In this document: positions 31,693 to 41,118 of the stretch, one piece after another | Position numbering within the stretch: position 1 is the first letter of the stretch | How the letters are laid out: each line of letters opens with the position of its first letter | Translations under genes and position numbers: made by a program | The notes under the pieces: model-generated | What the model was told of the DNA's origin: nothing | The model's database searches: none | Seen by the model: only the letters and a program-made list of their open reading frames with translations | Source of the DNA: Paracoccus hibiscisoli | GTDB taxonomy: Bacteria; Pseudomonadota; Alphaproteobacteria; Rhodobacterales; Rhodobacteraceae | Assembly: GCF_005048265.1 (NCBI RefSeq) | Contig: NZ_SUNH01000006.1 | Location: forward strand, 62,001-126,000 | Direction: 5' to 3' | DNA: 64,000 bases

Positions 31693-33879
31693 ATGGCGGT
31701 ATCCGGACTGGTCGGTCGCCTGAGGGTGGCCCTGGGCCTTGACGACGCGCAGTTCAAGAAGGGCCTCGACGACAATGCCAGCCGCATGCGTCAGTTCGGC
31801 AAGCGCCTGGCTATGGTCGGCGCGGGCCTCTCGGCCGCGGGTGCGGGGATCGGCCTGGCTATCCGGGGTCAGCTGAACGCTGCGGATGATCTGAGCAAGG
31901 CCGCGCAAAAGATCGGCATCCCGACCGACGAGTTGTCGCGCCTGGCCCACGCCGCAGATATGTCGGGCGTGTCGATGGGGTCGCTGCAGGGGGCGGTCGG
32001 TCGCATGTCGCGTGCCATGACCAACAGCCCGAAGAAGTTCACCGATCTGGGCATCGCGGTGCGGGGTGCCAACGGGCAGATGCGCCCCACATCGGCCGTC
32101 ATGGCCGATCTGGCCCAGAAACTGTCGGAAATGCCCGACGGTGCCGAGAAGACCGCGCTGGCGATGGATCTGATGGGGCGCTCGGGGGCCGAGCTGATCC
32201 CGATGCTGAATGGCGGCCGCGACGCCCTCCAAGGCATGCTGGACGAGGCCGATGACCTGGGCATCGTCATCACCCCCGAGATGGGCCGCGCGGCCGAGCA
32301 GTTCAACGACAACATCAGCCGCCTGACCAAGCAGCTGGGCGGCATGTGGACGATGATCGCGGCGAACCTGGCACCAGTCCTGGTGACGATGTCGGACAAG
32401 ATGGTCGAGATCGCTACCCGCTTCCGGGGCATGTCGCCTGCCATGCAGCGGTTCATCTCAATCGCCGCCGCCGCCGTGATCGTGTTGGGCCCGCTGCTAT
32501 CCGGTCTGGGGCTGATGATCATGGGGGCCGCACCCTTCGTCGCGGCGATGGGCAGCATGGTGCTGGCAATCAAGGGCATCACCCTGGCGATGGCCGCCAA
32601 CCCGATTGGCCTGGCGGTTGCCGCCATCGCCGGGGCAGCCGTCCTGATCTATCGCAACTGGGATCAGGTTGGCCCGTGGTTCGCGCGCATGTGGGACAGC
32701 GTGAAGGCCGTCTTCGCGGGCTTCCGGGACTTCGTCGCAGGCATCTTCACCGGGGATCTGAGCCGGGCACTGGACGGGCTGAAGGCCATCTTCTCGGGGC
32801 TCAAGGATTACTACCAGGGCCTTTGGGATGGCATCGTCGGCGTGTTCCGCTTTGCTTGGGAGAACGGCATCAAGCCGATCACTGACGCCCTCGGGATGAC
32901 GGACGCGATCCTGCGAGGTTGGGACCGGCTCAAGGCGGGCTTTGACCGTATCCTCAGCGGAATCGGCGCGGCCTTCGATGCCGCATGGACGATTATCAAG
33001 CCGGTGGTGGATGCGTTGGCATGGGTCCGCGACAACGCGGCATCGGCCATGGACGCGCTGCCCAACCAGCCGTCTGATGGCAACAACCGCGCCGGGAATG
33101 GTCGGATCGATTTTGCGCCGACAGGCCGGGACGTGGCGGCCGGCCTGTCGTCCGGCACGTCCGCGATCGGCGATCAGGGCGACACCGATGCCGACAGCTA
33201 TCTGGCGCGGTTCCGCAAGCGGTTCGGCATCCAGTCGCCCTCCCGGGTGATGATCGAATACGGCCAGTACATGTCCCAAGGTCTGGGTATGGGCATCGCC
33301 AACGGTCAGCCCATGGTCGATGCCGCCAGTGCCGGGCTCGGCCAGTCCATGGCCGACCGCATCACGCCCTACTTCGAGGGGGTGACGCGAGATGCGCGCA
33401 ACCTCTCGGACGTCTTCGACAACGTGAAGACCGGATTTGCCCGCATGCTGCAAGATATGGCCTCGCGCCTCGCCGCCAGCGGGCTGAGCCGGATCATCGG
33501 CGGCGTCTTCGACAGTCTGTTCGGCGGCGATGCCCTGACCGGCGCGCTGCGCGGCGCGGGCCTCAATGCTATCCCCGCCATGGCAGACGGGGGCCGGGTG
33601 CTGCGCGAGGGCCTCGTGCAGGTTAACGAGCGCGGCGGCGAGATCCGCAAGCTGGCCACCGGCGACGTGGTCATCCCTCATGAACTCTCGAAGATGGCCA
33701 TGCGGGCGCAGGTCGGCGCGGAAGGAAACGTCCATGTCACCGTTTCCGTCGATGAAACCGGAAACCTCCAGGCGTTCGTCGATCGGCGGGCACAAGGCAT
33801 CACTGCGCAGGGGATCCAACGCTATGACCAAGGCATGACACAGCGCGTTGCAGCCGCCATCCGCAACCCGAGAGGCTAA
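31693..33879 (+). CDS. Tail tape measure protein
   Basis: 728 residues. The N-terminus LRVALGLDDAQFKKGLDDNASRMRQFGKRLAMVGAGLSAAGAGIGLAI is the usual tape-measure start. PTDELSRLAHAADMSGVSMGSLQGAVGRMSRAM and TALAMDLMGRSGAELIPML follow. Central hydrophobic segments (residues about 250-320) and a C-terminal GIQSPSRVMIEYGQYMSQGLGMGIANGQPMV complete it. GGAGG precedes ATG 31693. At 728 residues it predicts a tail of roughly 100 nm, by the usual ratio of about 1.5 Angstrom per residue. Confidence 0.93.
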   Translation: MAVSGLVGRLRVALGLDDAQFKKGLDDNASRMRQFGKRLAMVGAGLSAAGAGIGLAIRGQLNAADDLSKAAQKIGIPTDELSRLAHAADMSGVSMGSLQGAVGRMSRAMTNSPKKFTDLGIAVRGANGQMRPTSAVMADLAQKLSEMPDGAEKTALAMDLMGRSGAELIPMLNGGRDALQGMLDEADDLGIVITPEMGRAAEQFNDNISRLTKQLGGMWTMIAANLAPVLVTMSDKMVEIATRFRGMSPAMQRFISIAAAAVIVLGPLLSGLGLMIMGAAPFVAAMGSMVLAIKGITLAMAANPIGLAVAAIAGAAVLIYRNWDQVGPWFARMWDSVKAVFAGFRDFVAGIFTGDLSRALDGLKAIFSGLKDYYQGLWDGIVGVFRFAWENGIKPITDALGMTDAILRGWDRLKAGFDRILSGIGAAFDAAWTIIKPVVDALAWVRDNAASAMDALPNQPSDGNNRAGNGRIDFAPTGRDVAAGLSSGTSAIGDQGDTDADSYLARFRKRFGIQSPSRVMIEYGQYMSQGLGMGIANGQPMVDAASAGLGQSMADRITPYFEGVTRDARNLSDVFDNVKTGFARMLQDMASRLAASGLSRIIGGVFDSLFGGDALTGALRGAGLNAIPAMADGGRVLREGLVQVNERGGEIRKLATGDVVIPHELSKMAMRAQVGAEGNVHVTVSVDETGNLQAFVDRRAQGITAQGIQRYDQGMTQRVAAAIRNPRG

Positions 33880-33881
33880 CG

Positions 33882-34469
33882 ATGATCCTGAGCCGAGCCG
33901 AGTTCTGGGACCGTCTGGCGGTTCGCTCTGCTGACCTGTTCGCGCCGACGCTTGCGGTTTCCAGCCGCACGGCAGGCGGGCAGATCATCCGGGCGCGGTC
34001 GTTCGGTGATGACCTGTGGTCGGCCACTGTGACCCTCGCCCCCGGCACGCATCAGAATATCCGGGAACGGCGGGCGCTGCTGATGCTGGCGCAGCAACCA
34101 GGCGTGCGCATCGTGGCGGATGATCCGTCCTATGTCGGCCAGTCGCGCCCCGGCGTGACCTTGCAGGCCGTCGCGCCGGATAACCGGACGTTCACGCTGG
34201 CGGGGATGGAGGATGCCGCCCTGAACGTGGGCGACTACCTCGAGATCAACCGGCATTTCCACACGATCACCAAAGCGAACGCGCCGAACTCGGGCGGGCA
34301 GATGGTGGTCGAGGTCATGCCGCATGCGCGCGTGACCATCCCGGTCGGCGGGACGGTCGGGCTGTTCGATCCGGGGTTCTTGGCTGTGATCGACGGCATC
34401 CGCCCGGCGATGTTTGAGGCGGTCGTGGCTGGCGAGGCGTCCTTTACCATCACCCAGGTTTACCCATGA
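33882..34469 (+). CDS. Minor tail/distal tail protein, 195 residues
   Basis: A beta-rich protein: MILSRAEFWDRLAVRSADLFAPTLAVSSRTAGGQIIRARSFGDDLWSATVTLAPGTHQNIRERRALLMLAQQPG, with a second domain PDNRTFTLAGMEDAALNVGDYLEINRHFHTITKANAPN. It follows the tape measure directly (2 nt gap) and overlaps the next gene by 4 nt. The place is that of the distal tail or gpM-like protein. No firm family name. Confidence 0.7.
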   Translation: MILSRAEFWDRLAVRSADLFAPTLAVSSRTAGGQIIRARSFGDDLWSATVTLAPGTHQNIRERRALLMLAQQPGVRIVADDPSYVGQSRPGVTLQAVAPDNRTFTLAGMEDAALNVGDYLEINRHFHTITKANAPNSGGQMVVEVMPHARVTIPVGGTVGLFDPGFLAVIDGIRPAMFEAVVAGEASFTITQVYP

Positions 34470-35092
34470 GAGCGACATCCCCCGCGCTGACCGCGCATCG
34501 CAACACGCGCCGTTCGGTCCATGCCGAGCATCTGATCTGGATCGAGGCCCGCAACCGGAACACCAACGCGATTGAGACGGCGGGGCTGTGGACCGGATCG
34601 GACACGCGCAGTTTCACGGTGGACAGCGTTGTTCGGACCTTCGTCGGCACGTCGGTTCTTCGCATCCCGGCCTTTGCGGATGAGGCGGGCATCCGGGTTC
34701 GCCGCGTGGATCTGACGCTGGCCGGGGTGTCCGAGGCGGTCGAGGTCGCCCTGCGCCTCTATGATACCTACAACGCGCCGGTGACGATCTGGCGGGCCGA
34801 GTTCGACATGAACCGCAACCTGATCGCGGCCCCGGAGCGGGTCTGGCGCGGGCGGATCGAGACAGCTCCGGTCACCACAGCGACGTTCGGTGATGGCTGC
34901 GACGTGCGCATGTCTCTGGTGTCCGACGCTTGGCGCCTGACCGTCTGCCCGCCGCTGACGAAAAGCGCGGCGGCGCAGGCTGCCCGTGGCGATCAGGGGC
35001 GGCGCTATTCCAACGTGCACGACGCTGGCGTGACCTGGGGCGAAACCCAGGCACAGCCGAAGAAGCGCAAGAAGTTTCTGGGGATTTTCTGA
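34466..35092 (+). CDS. Minor tail protein (baseplate hub/gpL-like position), 208 residues
   Basis: MRATSPALTAHRNTRRSVHAEHLIWIEARNRNTNAIETAGLWTGSDTRSFTVDS, then beta-rich GVSEAVEVALRLYDTYNAPVTIWRAEFDMNRNLIAAPERVWRGRIETAPV, which is reminiscent of DUF2163-like hub domains. A lysine-rich end (QPKKRKKFLGIF) is common in these tail-tip proteins. Located between the distal tail and NlpC-like genes, as gpL is in lambda. Overlaps both neighbours. Confidence 0.7.
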   Translation: MRATSPALTAHRNTRRSVHAEHLIWIEARNRNTNAIETAGLWTGSDTRSFTVDSVVRTFVGTSVLRIPAFADEAGIRVRRVDLTLAGVSEAVEVALRLYDTYNAPVTIWRAEFDMNRNLIAAPERVWRGRIETAPVTTATFGDGCDVRMSLVSDAWRLTVCPPLTKSAAAQAARGDQGRRYSNVHDAGVTWGETQAQPKKRKKFLGIF

Positions 35093-35520
35093 TGGATCGA
35101 CGCCCCGACTGGCGCGCGCGCTTGGTGGACTACATTGGCGAATGGCAGCCAAAGCCGTTCGCCTATGGCACCGCCGACTGCTGGATCTTCGCGATGGGCG
35201 CTGCCGAGGCGGTGACGGGCGTGGACTACATCGGCACGGCGCGAGGCTATGCCGACCGCGAGGCCGGGCTTGCGGCGATCCGCGAGGCCACGGGCCGCAA
35301 GTCGCACGTTGATTTCGTCTATCGCACCTTCGGCAAGCTGCCGTCGATCTGGCACGCCATGCCGGGCGACATCGCCACGCTGGACGCCCACGACGGCATC
35401 GGGCTGGGGGTTGTGCAGGGCGAGATGATCTTTGCCCTGTCCGAGCATGACGGGCTGATGCTGGTGCCGCTTGAGCAGGCGCGCAGCGTTTACGCAGTAG
35501 GCGAGAAGAACCGCACATGA
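35092..35520 (+). CDS. DUF6950/NlpC-like tail assembly protein (gpK-like position)
   Basis: 142 residues: RARLVDYIGEWQPKPFAYGTADCWIFAMGAAEAVTGVDYIGTARGYADREAG, and later SIWHAMPGDIATLDAHDGIGLGVVQGEMIFALSEHDGLMLVPLEQARSVYAV. The G-T-A-D-C-W motif and later GDI/HDG blocks resemble a reduced NlpC/P60-type fold found before gene J in many siphophages. It could be a tail-tip peptidase, though whether Cys and His form an active pair is uncertain. TGATGG overlap with the previous gene. Confidence 0.75.
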   Translation: MDRRPDWRARLVDYIGEWQPKPFAYGTADCWIFAMGAAEAVTGVDYIGTARGYADREAGLAAIREATGRKSHVDFVYRTFGKLPSIWHAMPGDIATLDAHDGIGLGVVQGEMIFALSEHDGLMLVPLEQARSVYAVGEKNRT

Positions 35521-38500
35521 TCCCATTTTTCGCCGTCCTGATCGCCGCGCTGGTTTGCGCGGGGCCTGCGCATGCCGGTTTCCTTGTGCCGGTCGTCGCT
35601 GGCCTGTTCGGCGGCGGGGCCATTGCAACGGCTGCGGCAAGCATTCTGGTAGGCGTGGGTTCGTCGCTGGTCAGCCGCGCCCTGCAGCCCAAGCAGAAGG
35701 CGCAGGGGCCGGGCGCGATCAGCATTGACGCCCCCACGTCCGGGGATGGCACCCCGCAGACGATCATCCTGGGCGGTCGCGCGGTTGCGGGGCACCGGAC
35801 ATGCCCGGAATATTCGCGCGGCAATGGCAAGGAATGGCTGACCATCGTCCGCGACCTGTCCGACATGCCGATCAATGGGCTGGTGTCGGTCTGGTTCGGC
35901 AATGACCGGATGGCTGTGCAGGGCACCCAAGGCGCTGGCGGTGACGTGCTGGTGCCGCGCACCACTGGGGCTGACAGCGGCTGGTTCACCCCGTCGGGCG
36001 GGCGGTATGCGGGCAAGCTGCGCGTGCGCTTCTACGACGGCACGCAGACGGCGGCAGACCCGCATCTGCTGGCAGAGTATGGCAGCCACCCAGACCGCCC
36101 GTGGCAGGCCGATATGCGGCTGCTGGGCGTGGCCTATGTCATCATCGAACTAAAGCGCGATCAGGAGGTATTCCCCGGCATCCCGGATCTGCTGTTCGAG
36201 GTCGAGGGCATCAAGCTGTATGACCCGCGCAACGGTCAGATGGTCTGGTCTAACAACCTTGCCCTGATCGCCTACAACGTGATGCGCGGCATTCAGATGC
36301 CCGATGGCAGCATCTACGGCGGCGGGCTGGACGATGCGGATCTGCCGCTGTCAAGCTGGGCACCCGCGATCAATGAGGCAGGCGCGCAGAACTGGCGCGG
36401 CGGGCTGGAGGTCAGCGTTGGTCCGCAGGACTATGACGGGGATATGCCCTATGAGGTGATCGAGCATCTGTTGCAGGGCTGCGCCGGGCAGGTCGCGGAG
36501 AGCGGCGGGGTTTGGCGGGTTCGCATCGGCGGGCCGGGCCTGCCGGTCGCTTCGGTCACCGACCGCGACGTGGTGATCAGCGAAAATCAGGTGTTCATGC
36601 CCCACCAGGGGCCGCGCGAGGTCTATAACGGCGTCACCGGCCAGTATTCCGAGACGGCAGAGCGGTGGGAGAGCAAGACGACCCCGCTGCGCATCGATCC
36701 GGCCTATGTGGCGCGGGACGGTGCGCGGAACGTGGTTCACCTGGCCTATCACGCGGTCACCGACAGCCAGCAGTGCCAGAAGCTGATCCAGATGGCGCTG
36801 GACGACAACCGCCGTCAGCGGACGCATGAGCTATCCCTGCCGCTGGATTACGCCCCGGTCGAAGTGCTGGACACGCTGTCCCTGTCGCTGCCCTATGACG
36901 GATATGTGGGCAAGCTGGTCGAGGTCACGGCCAAGACCACCGACCCGGTGACGATGGGCCAGCGGGTGTTCGTGCGCGAGGTCGATCCCAACGACTTCAC
37001 CCCGGCCGCCGTGACGCCGCTGCCGACTATCCCGGTCGTCACAACCCCTCTGGCCCCGCAGCCGCTGCCGGGATGGGCCGTGGAACCGGTGATCGTGCAG
37101 GACGCGGAGGGCCGCAACCGCCGCCCCGGCGTGCGGATCATGTGGACGCCCCTGCCTGCCGAGGGCATCGAGTGGGAACTGCGCAGCCAGGGCGCGACCG
37201 CTCTGGCCGGTGAGGGCACGACGCAGGAGGTCGAGAAGGGCCAGCGGGTCATCACGGCTGGCCTGATCAACGGCACCGCCATGCAGATCCGGGGCAGGGC
37301 TGTGCTGCGCAACCGCGCGCGGGCGTGGACGGAATGGACCAATTTCATCGCGCCAAATCTCGGCCTAGGTCCGCTTGACGTGGACGTGCCTGCCCTTCGC
37401 GAGGAAGTTCTGGCCGACCTGACCATCCTGGAGGAATGGCTGGACGGCGAGGACGGCCCGTTGCAGCCACTGCGCGATGGCGTGACGCAGGCGCAGGCCG
37501 ATCTGGCAGACGCGCGGCTCGAGCTGGCGACTGACATTACCGCCGCTGAGACGCTGGCGATGGATAACCTGAACATCGCGCGGGCCTATACGGACACCGG
37601 CCTGTTGAATGAGAGCGTTTCGCGGGTCACTGGAGATCAGGCGCTGGCAGCGCAGATACAGACGCTGACGGCTGTTCTGAACAGTGAAAACTATCTGGAG
37701 AACCCGCGTTTTAGCAATGGCCTGACCGGTTGGAGCGGGTTCCACGCGGCGACTACGACTGTTGTTGCACAGGACGACGGATCGTCAAACGCGATCATCG
37801 CAGACGCCCCGACAGCCAATTTTGTCCAGCTTGTCGGAACGTCTGGCGGGGTTCGGGATATCCGGCAGGACTTCGCGGCAACCTTCGCTGAAAACGAGGT
37901 GCTGCAATGGCGCATCTATGCGGGGGCGAATGAAGCTGGCCGCACAGCGCTTGCGCTGGTGCAGTTCTACAACTCAGACGGGGTTCAGCTAGGATCGACC
38001 ATCAGCACGACGCTGACCCTGACGCCCAATGCCTGGCGCATTTTCTCAGGTCAACATGCGGCCCCGGCTGGAACTAGCTCGGTTCGCTTCACCTTGCGCG
38101 TCCCGGCCACCGCATCAACCTCGCCCATCAGCTTCACCGATGGCAGCGTGACACGCGTGGACCAGTCGGTCATTGCCCGCATCACTGACCTTGAGGTGGT
38201 GGTGGCCGAGAATGAAACGGCCTTCACGCTGCACCGGAATGAGGCGCTGTCGCGGCTTGGCTCGAATGAGGCGGCGATAACTAATGAGGCCGCCACTCGG
38301 TCATCTGCAGTTAGCTCCCTGTCTGGACAGATCACCACCGTCAGCGCGACGGCCAATGCCCGCAATCGGACCTTCCGTCAGTCTACAGCCCCGTCTGGCG
38401 TTGTGACCGGTGACATTTGGTATGACACATCTGCCAATAATCGGCCCCGCCGCTGGTCGGGCACCGCCTGGATTGACACTGACGATACGCGGATTGCGGC

Positions 38501-40103
38501 GAATACGGCGGCAATCACTAGTGAGCAGATCGCGCGGGCCGACGCCGACACAGCCCTGGCAGGCCAGATCAATGTGGTAAAGGCGACTGCACTAAGCGCA
38601 GGCGGTTCAATATTCCCTGCAACGATGGCGAATAATGCTGCAGCCTGGCGGCAGGGACTCGGCGGTCAGCCGGGCACCGGCTCTGCCATGAATCCTGCTG
38701 TGACATATTTTAACGGTCCCTTGGCTGGCGATCATATTGGCATAGCTGCAGGCCATTCCGGAAACGTCCATGTCGTATCGGATGCTGTCTCTGAATACAC
38801 GGACGGTCTAATCATCAGAATATCCGTGCGGGTCAAGATCGATGGCGGGACGACCGGCAAGTTGCGCGCCTTGGTTTCGACGCTTCGGAGTGACTACAGC
38901 AACTCAAGAAACCTTGCCACTGGCATTGAGATCACACCGACGACTGCCGGAACATGGCAGACGATTTCGGTTGATTTCACGCTGCCAGCCCGACTTTCCG
39001 ATGAGGTCTATTTCCGGGCAGGCGTGTTTTCGAACAGCGCCGTATCCCCCGACCTGCCGATCTTTATTGCATCGATCCGGATTGATGACATCACGCTGCC
39101 TGCGCTGAACACAGCCTCGATCACGAACGAGGCCATTGCGCGCGCTGACGGCGACAGCGCGCTTGCCAGCCAGATTGCGACGGTTTCCGCTGTTGCCAAC
39201 GCGCGAAATCGAACTTTCCGGCAGAACGCCGCGCCCTCGGGGCCGGTGACAGGGGATGTCTGGTATGACACCGCAAACGGCAACTTGCCCAAGCGGTGGA
39301 ACGGTTCGGCGTGGGTAAACACCGACGACACGCGGATTGCCCAGAATGCCGCCGCAGTGACGAACGAGGCTGCAGCACGCGCGACGGCTGACAACGCGCT
39401 TGCGAACCAGATCACCACCGTCTCGGCCCGCACAGATCGCGGCACGGCTACAGGCCTGTTGCGGGTCAGCGCAGAGGCCACGCCAGCCGGGGTGACCTCT
39501 CGGATCGGCCTGCGCGCAGAGGCCAGCGCAGGCGGGACGGCACAGAGCGCGGCCCTGTTCCTTGAGGCGACGGCGGGCGGCAACAGTCAGGTGGTGATCG
39601 CTGCTGATCGCGTATCAATTGCCACCGGCAACGGCACGGGCGCATCCCGGCGCGTTCCTTTCGTGGCGCGCAATGGCAACGTGTTCATGGGCAATGCCAT
39701 CGTGGACACGCTGTCCATCGGTCCGAACCAAGTCACGGTTCCCGCCGCGCAGCAGCTTTCCTCCATCCTTCCTGGAAACCTGACGTGGCGAAACGCCAAC
39801 ACCATTTCCTACACGTTGCCCTTCGCCGGATCGGCGGCGATCCAGTGGTTTGGATCGCAGGGCTATGTGATCCGGCAATCACAGGCCATCGGCATCCGCT
39901 TGCGCATCAACGGCGTGGTGCAATGGTCGCGGATTGCGGGTGACCCCAATGGCGGGTTCACCATTGAACAGGACTGGCTGGCGATGGGCTGGCGGCGTGA
40001 CCTGCCCGCAGGCACTCACAGCATCCAGGTCGATTGGTGGTCGAACAACGCGAACCTCCAGCTTGAGGATCGAACGCTCATTGTCCAAGGGTCCATGCGA
40101 TGA
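35517..40103 (+). CDS. Tail tip host-specificity protein, J family
   Basis: 1528 residues. It starts with a hydrophobic leader MIPFFAVLIAALVCAGPAHA and a second hydrophobic stretch, then the conserved J core (residues about 60-500: QTIILGGRAVAGHRTCPEY, VIIELKRDQEVFPGIPDLLFEVEG, YEVIEHLLQGCAG, HLAYHAVTDSQQCQKLIQMALDDNRRQ, LPYDGYVGKLVEVTAKT). FnIII-like and coiled segments follow. Two near-identical modules at about 946-1020 and 1226-1300 share NARNRTFRQ-APSG-VTGD-WYDT. Between and before them are carbohydrate-binding-type beta domains. It determines receptor recognition. The ATG overlaps the preceding stop. Confidence 0.9.
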   Translation: MIPFFAVLIAALVCAGPAHAGFLVPVVAGLFGGGAIATAAASILVGVGSSLVSRALQPKQKAQGPGAISIDAPTSGDGTPQTIILGGRAVAGHRTCPEYSRGNGKEWLTIVRDLSDMPINGLVSVWFGNDRMAVQGTQGAGGDVLVPRTTGADSGWFTPSGGRYAGKLRVRFYDGTQTAADPHLLAEYGSHPDRPWQADMRLLGVAYVIIELKRDQEVFPGIPDLLFEVEGIKLYDPRNGQMVWSNNLALIAYNVMRGIQMPDGSIYGGGLDDADLPLSSWAPAINEAGAQNWRGGLEVSVGPQDYDGDMPYEVIEHLLQGCAGQVAESGGVWRVRIGGPGLPVASVTDRDVVISENQVFMPHQGPREVYNGVTGQYSETAERWESKTTPLRIDPAYVARDGARNVVHLAYHAVTDSQQCQKLIQMALDDNRRQRTHELSLPLDYAPVEVLDTLSLSLPYDGYVGKLVEVTAKTTDPVTMGQRVFVREVDPNDFTPAAVTPLPTIPVVTTPLAPQPLPGWAVEPVIVQDAEGRNRRPGVRIMWTPLPAEGIEWELRSQGATALAGEGTTQEVEKGQRVITAGLINGTAMQIRGRAVLRNRARAWTEWTNFIAPNLGLGPLDVDVPALREEVLADLTILEEWLDGEDGPLQPLRDGVTQAQADLADARLELATDITAAETLAMDNLNIARAYTDTGLLNESVSRVTGDQALAAQIQTLTAVLNSENYLENPRFSNGLTGWSGFHAATTTVVAQDDGSSNAIIADAPTANFVQLVGTSGGVRDIRQDFAATFAENEVLQWRIYAGANEAGRTALALVQFYNSDGVQLGSTISTTLTLTPNAWRIFSGQHAAPAGTSSVRFTLRVPATASTSPISFTDGSVTRVDQSVIARITDLEVVVAENETAFTLHRNEALSRLGSNEAAITNEAATRSSAVSSLSGQITTVSATANARNRTFRQSTAPSGVVTGDIWYDTSANNRPRRWSGTAWIDTDDTRIAANTAAITSEQIARADADTALAGQINVVKATALSAGGSIFPATMANNAAAWRQGLGGQPGTGSAMNPAVTYFNGPLAGDHIGIAAGHSGNVHVVSDAVSEYTDGLIIRISVRVKIDGGTTGKLRALVSTLRSDYSNSRNLATGIEITPTTAGTWQTISVDFTLPARLSDEVYFRAGVFSNSAVSPDLPIFIASIRIDDITLPALNTASITNEAIARADGDSALASQIATVSAVANARNRTFRQNAAPSGPVTGDVWYDTANGNLPKRWNGSAWVNTDDTRIAQNAAAVTNEAAARATADNALANQITTVSARTDRGTATGLLRVSAEATPAGVTSRIGLRAEASAGGTAQSAALFLEATAGGNSQVVIAADRVSIATGNGTGASRRVPFVARNGNVFMGNAIVDTLSIGPNQVTVPAAQQLSSILPGNLTWRNANTISYTLPFAGSAAIQWFGSQGYVIRQSQAIGIRLRINGVVQWSRIAGDPNGGFTIEQDWLAMGWRRDLPAGTHSIQVDWWSNNANLQLEDRTLIVQGSMR

Positions 40104-40657
40104 TCCGCTATGCGATACTCGATGATCAGGGCATCGTCGTCGGCTTGGGCGATGCCCTGACCGCTGACGACATGATCGGATCGGTTCCCGACGGTCACAC
40201 CGTCACCGGGATGGGAGATGACGAATATCCCGTGCCGATGGCGGAATACCTGGGGGCGGATGAGCAGTTCCACCCCCTACCGCCCCGGCCCGGTCCTTGG
40301 GCGCGCTGGCAGGGCGTGGAGTGGATCGACCCCCGCACGCCCTCCGACATGCAAGCGGCGCTTTACGCCGCGCGTGATGCGACTTTCCTAGACAAGTCGG
40401 ATTTACTCACACGCATGTTTCTAGCCGGTTTGTTCGACGCGGAGAACGTCCTGATCGCTTCGCAAGGGGAGATCCCGCCGACGCTTGAACCTGCGCTGCA
40501 ATCGATGCCCGCAGAGGCCCAGGTGATCGCCCGCATTAAATGGCGCAGCGACACAGTTATCAGCCGCGTGAACCCGGTCATCGTTCTCGCGGCTGCTGCG
40601 CTTGGTGTGACCGACGAGCAAATGGACGCGATATTCGGCGTCACCGTTCCCGCCTAA
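40100..40657 (+). CDS. Tail-associated hypothetical protein, 185 residues
   Basis: The N-terminus MIRYAILDDQGIVVGLGDALTADDMIGSV and the PRPGPWARWQGVEWIDPRTP segment are like those of small proteins that follow tail fibres. The C-terminal half is helical (RDATFLDKSDLLTRMFLAGLF ... VIARIKWRSDTVISRVNPVIVLAAAALGVTDEQMDAIFG). It overlaps the J stop by 4 nt. It could be a fibre assembly chaperone or tip component. Function not established. Confidence 0.65.
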   Translation: MIRYAILDDQGIVVGLGDALTADDMIGSVPDGHTVTGMGDDEYPVPMAEYLGADEQFHPLPPRPGPWARWQGVEWIDPRTPSDMQAALYAARDATFLDKSDLLTRMFLAGLFDAENVLIASQGEIPPTLEPALQSMPAEAQVIARIKWRSDTVISRVNPVIVLAAAALGVTDEQMDAIFGVTVPA

Positions 40658-40679
40658 TCCCCACCCATAGGAGGCCGTC

Positions 40680-41114
40680 ATGGCTATTTCGCAAACGACC
40701 GTCACCGGGTCGTTCAAAACGCCTGCCAATACGGACGCTAGGGTCATGGCGGTGATTTTCCGGCTGATCGGTTCCGATTTTGAAAACGGAGAACTCGTCA
40801 CCGTCAACAGCGTTCCGTCACTCGTGGACCCGGACAACGGCGATTTCCAGATCACTGTCTGGCCCAATGACAAGGGATCGCGCGGCGGGACGAGCTACAA
40901 CGTCACCTATATTTTCGATGATGCCTCGGTCGTCACAGGCCTAAGCAACGTGATCGTTCGTTATTCCCCCGATCCCTGGACGCTGGAGGATCTCGACTTT
41001 CAGATGCGGGCATCACGCCAGCTTGCACAGCGCCAGATCAGGGAGGTCACGGCGGCGCAATTCGATGCGTTGACCTCGCCCGACCCGAACACCGTCTATC
41101 TGATCATCGGGTGA
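40680..41114 (+). CDS. Tail-associated hypothetical protein, 144 residues
   Basis: A beta-sandwich-like N-terminal part (ISQTTVTGSFKTPANTDARVMAVIFRLIGSDFENGELVTVNSVPSLVDPDNGDFQITVWPND), then helix SRQLAQRQIREVTAAQFDALTSPDPNTVYLIIG. The ending is a pattern seen in many phage fibre proteins. AGGAGG precedes the ATG. Probably a structural fibre subunit. Confidence 0.65.
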   Translation: MAISQTTVTGSFKTPANTDARVMAVIFRLIGSDFENGELVTVNSVPSLVDPDNGDFQITVWPNDKGSRGGTSYNVTYIFDDASVVTGLSNVIVRYSPDPWTLEDLDFQMRASRQLAQRQIREVTAAQFDALTSPDPNTVYLIIG

Positions 41115-41118
41115 TGCA

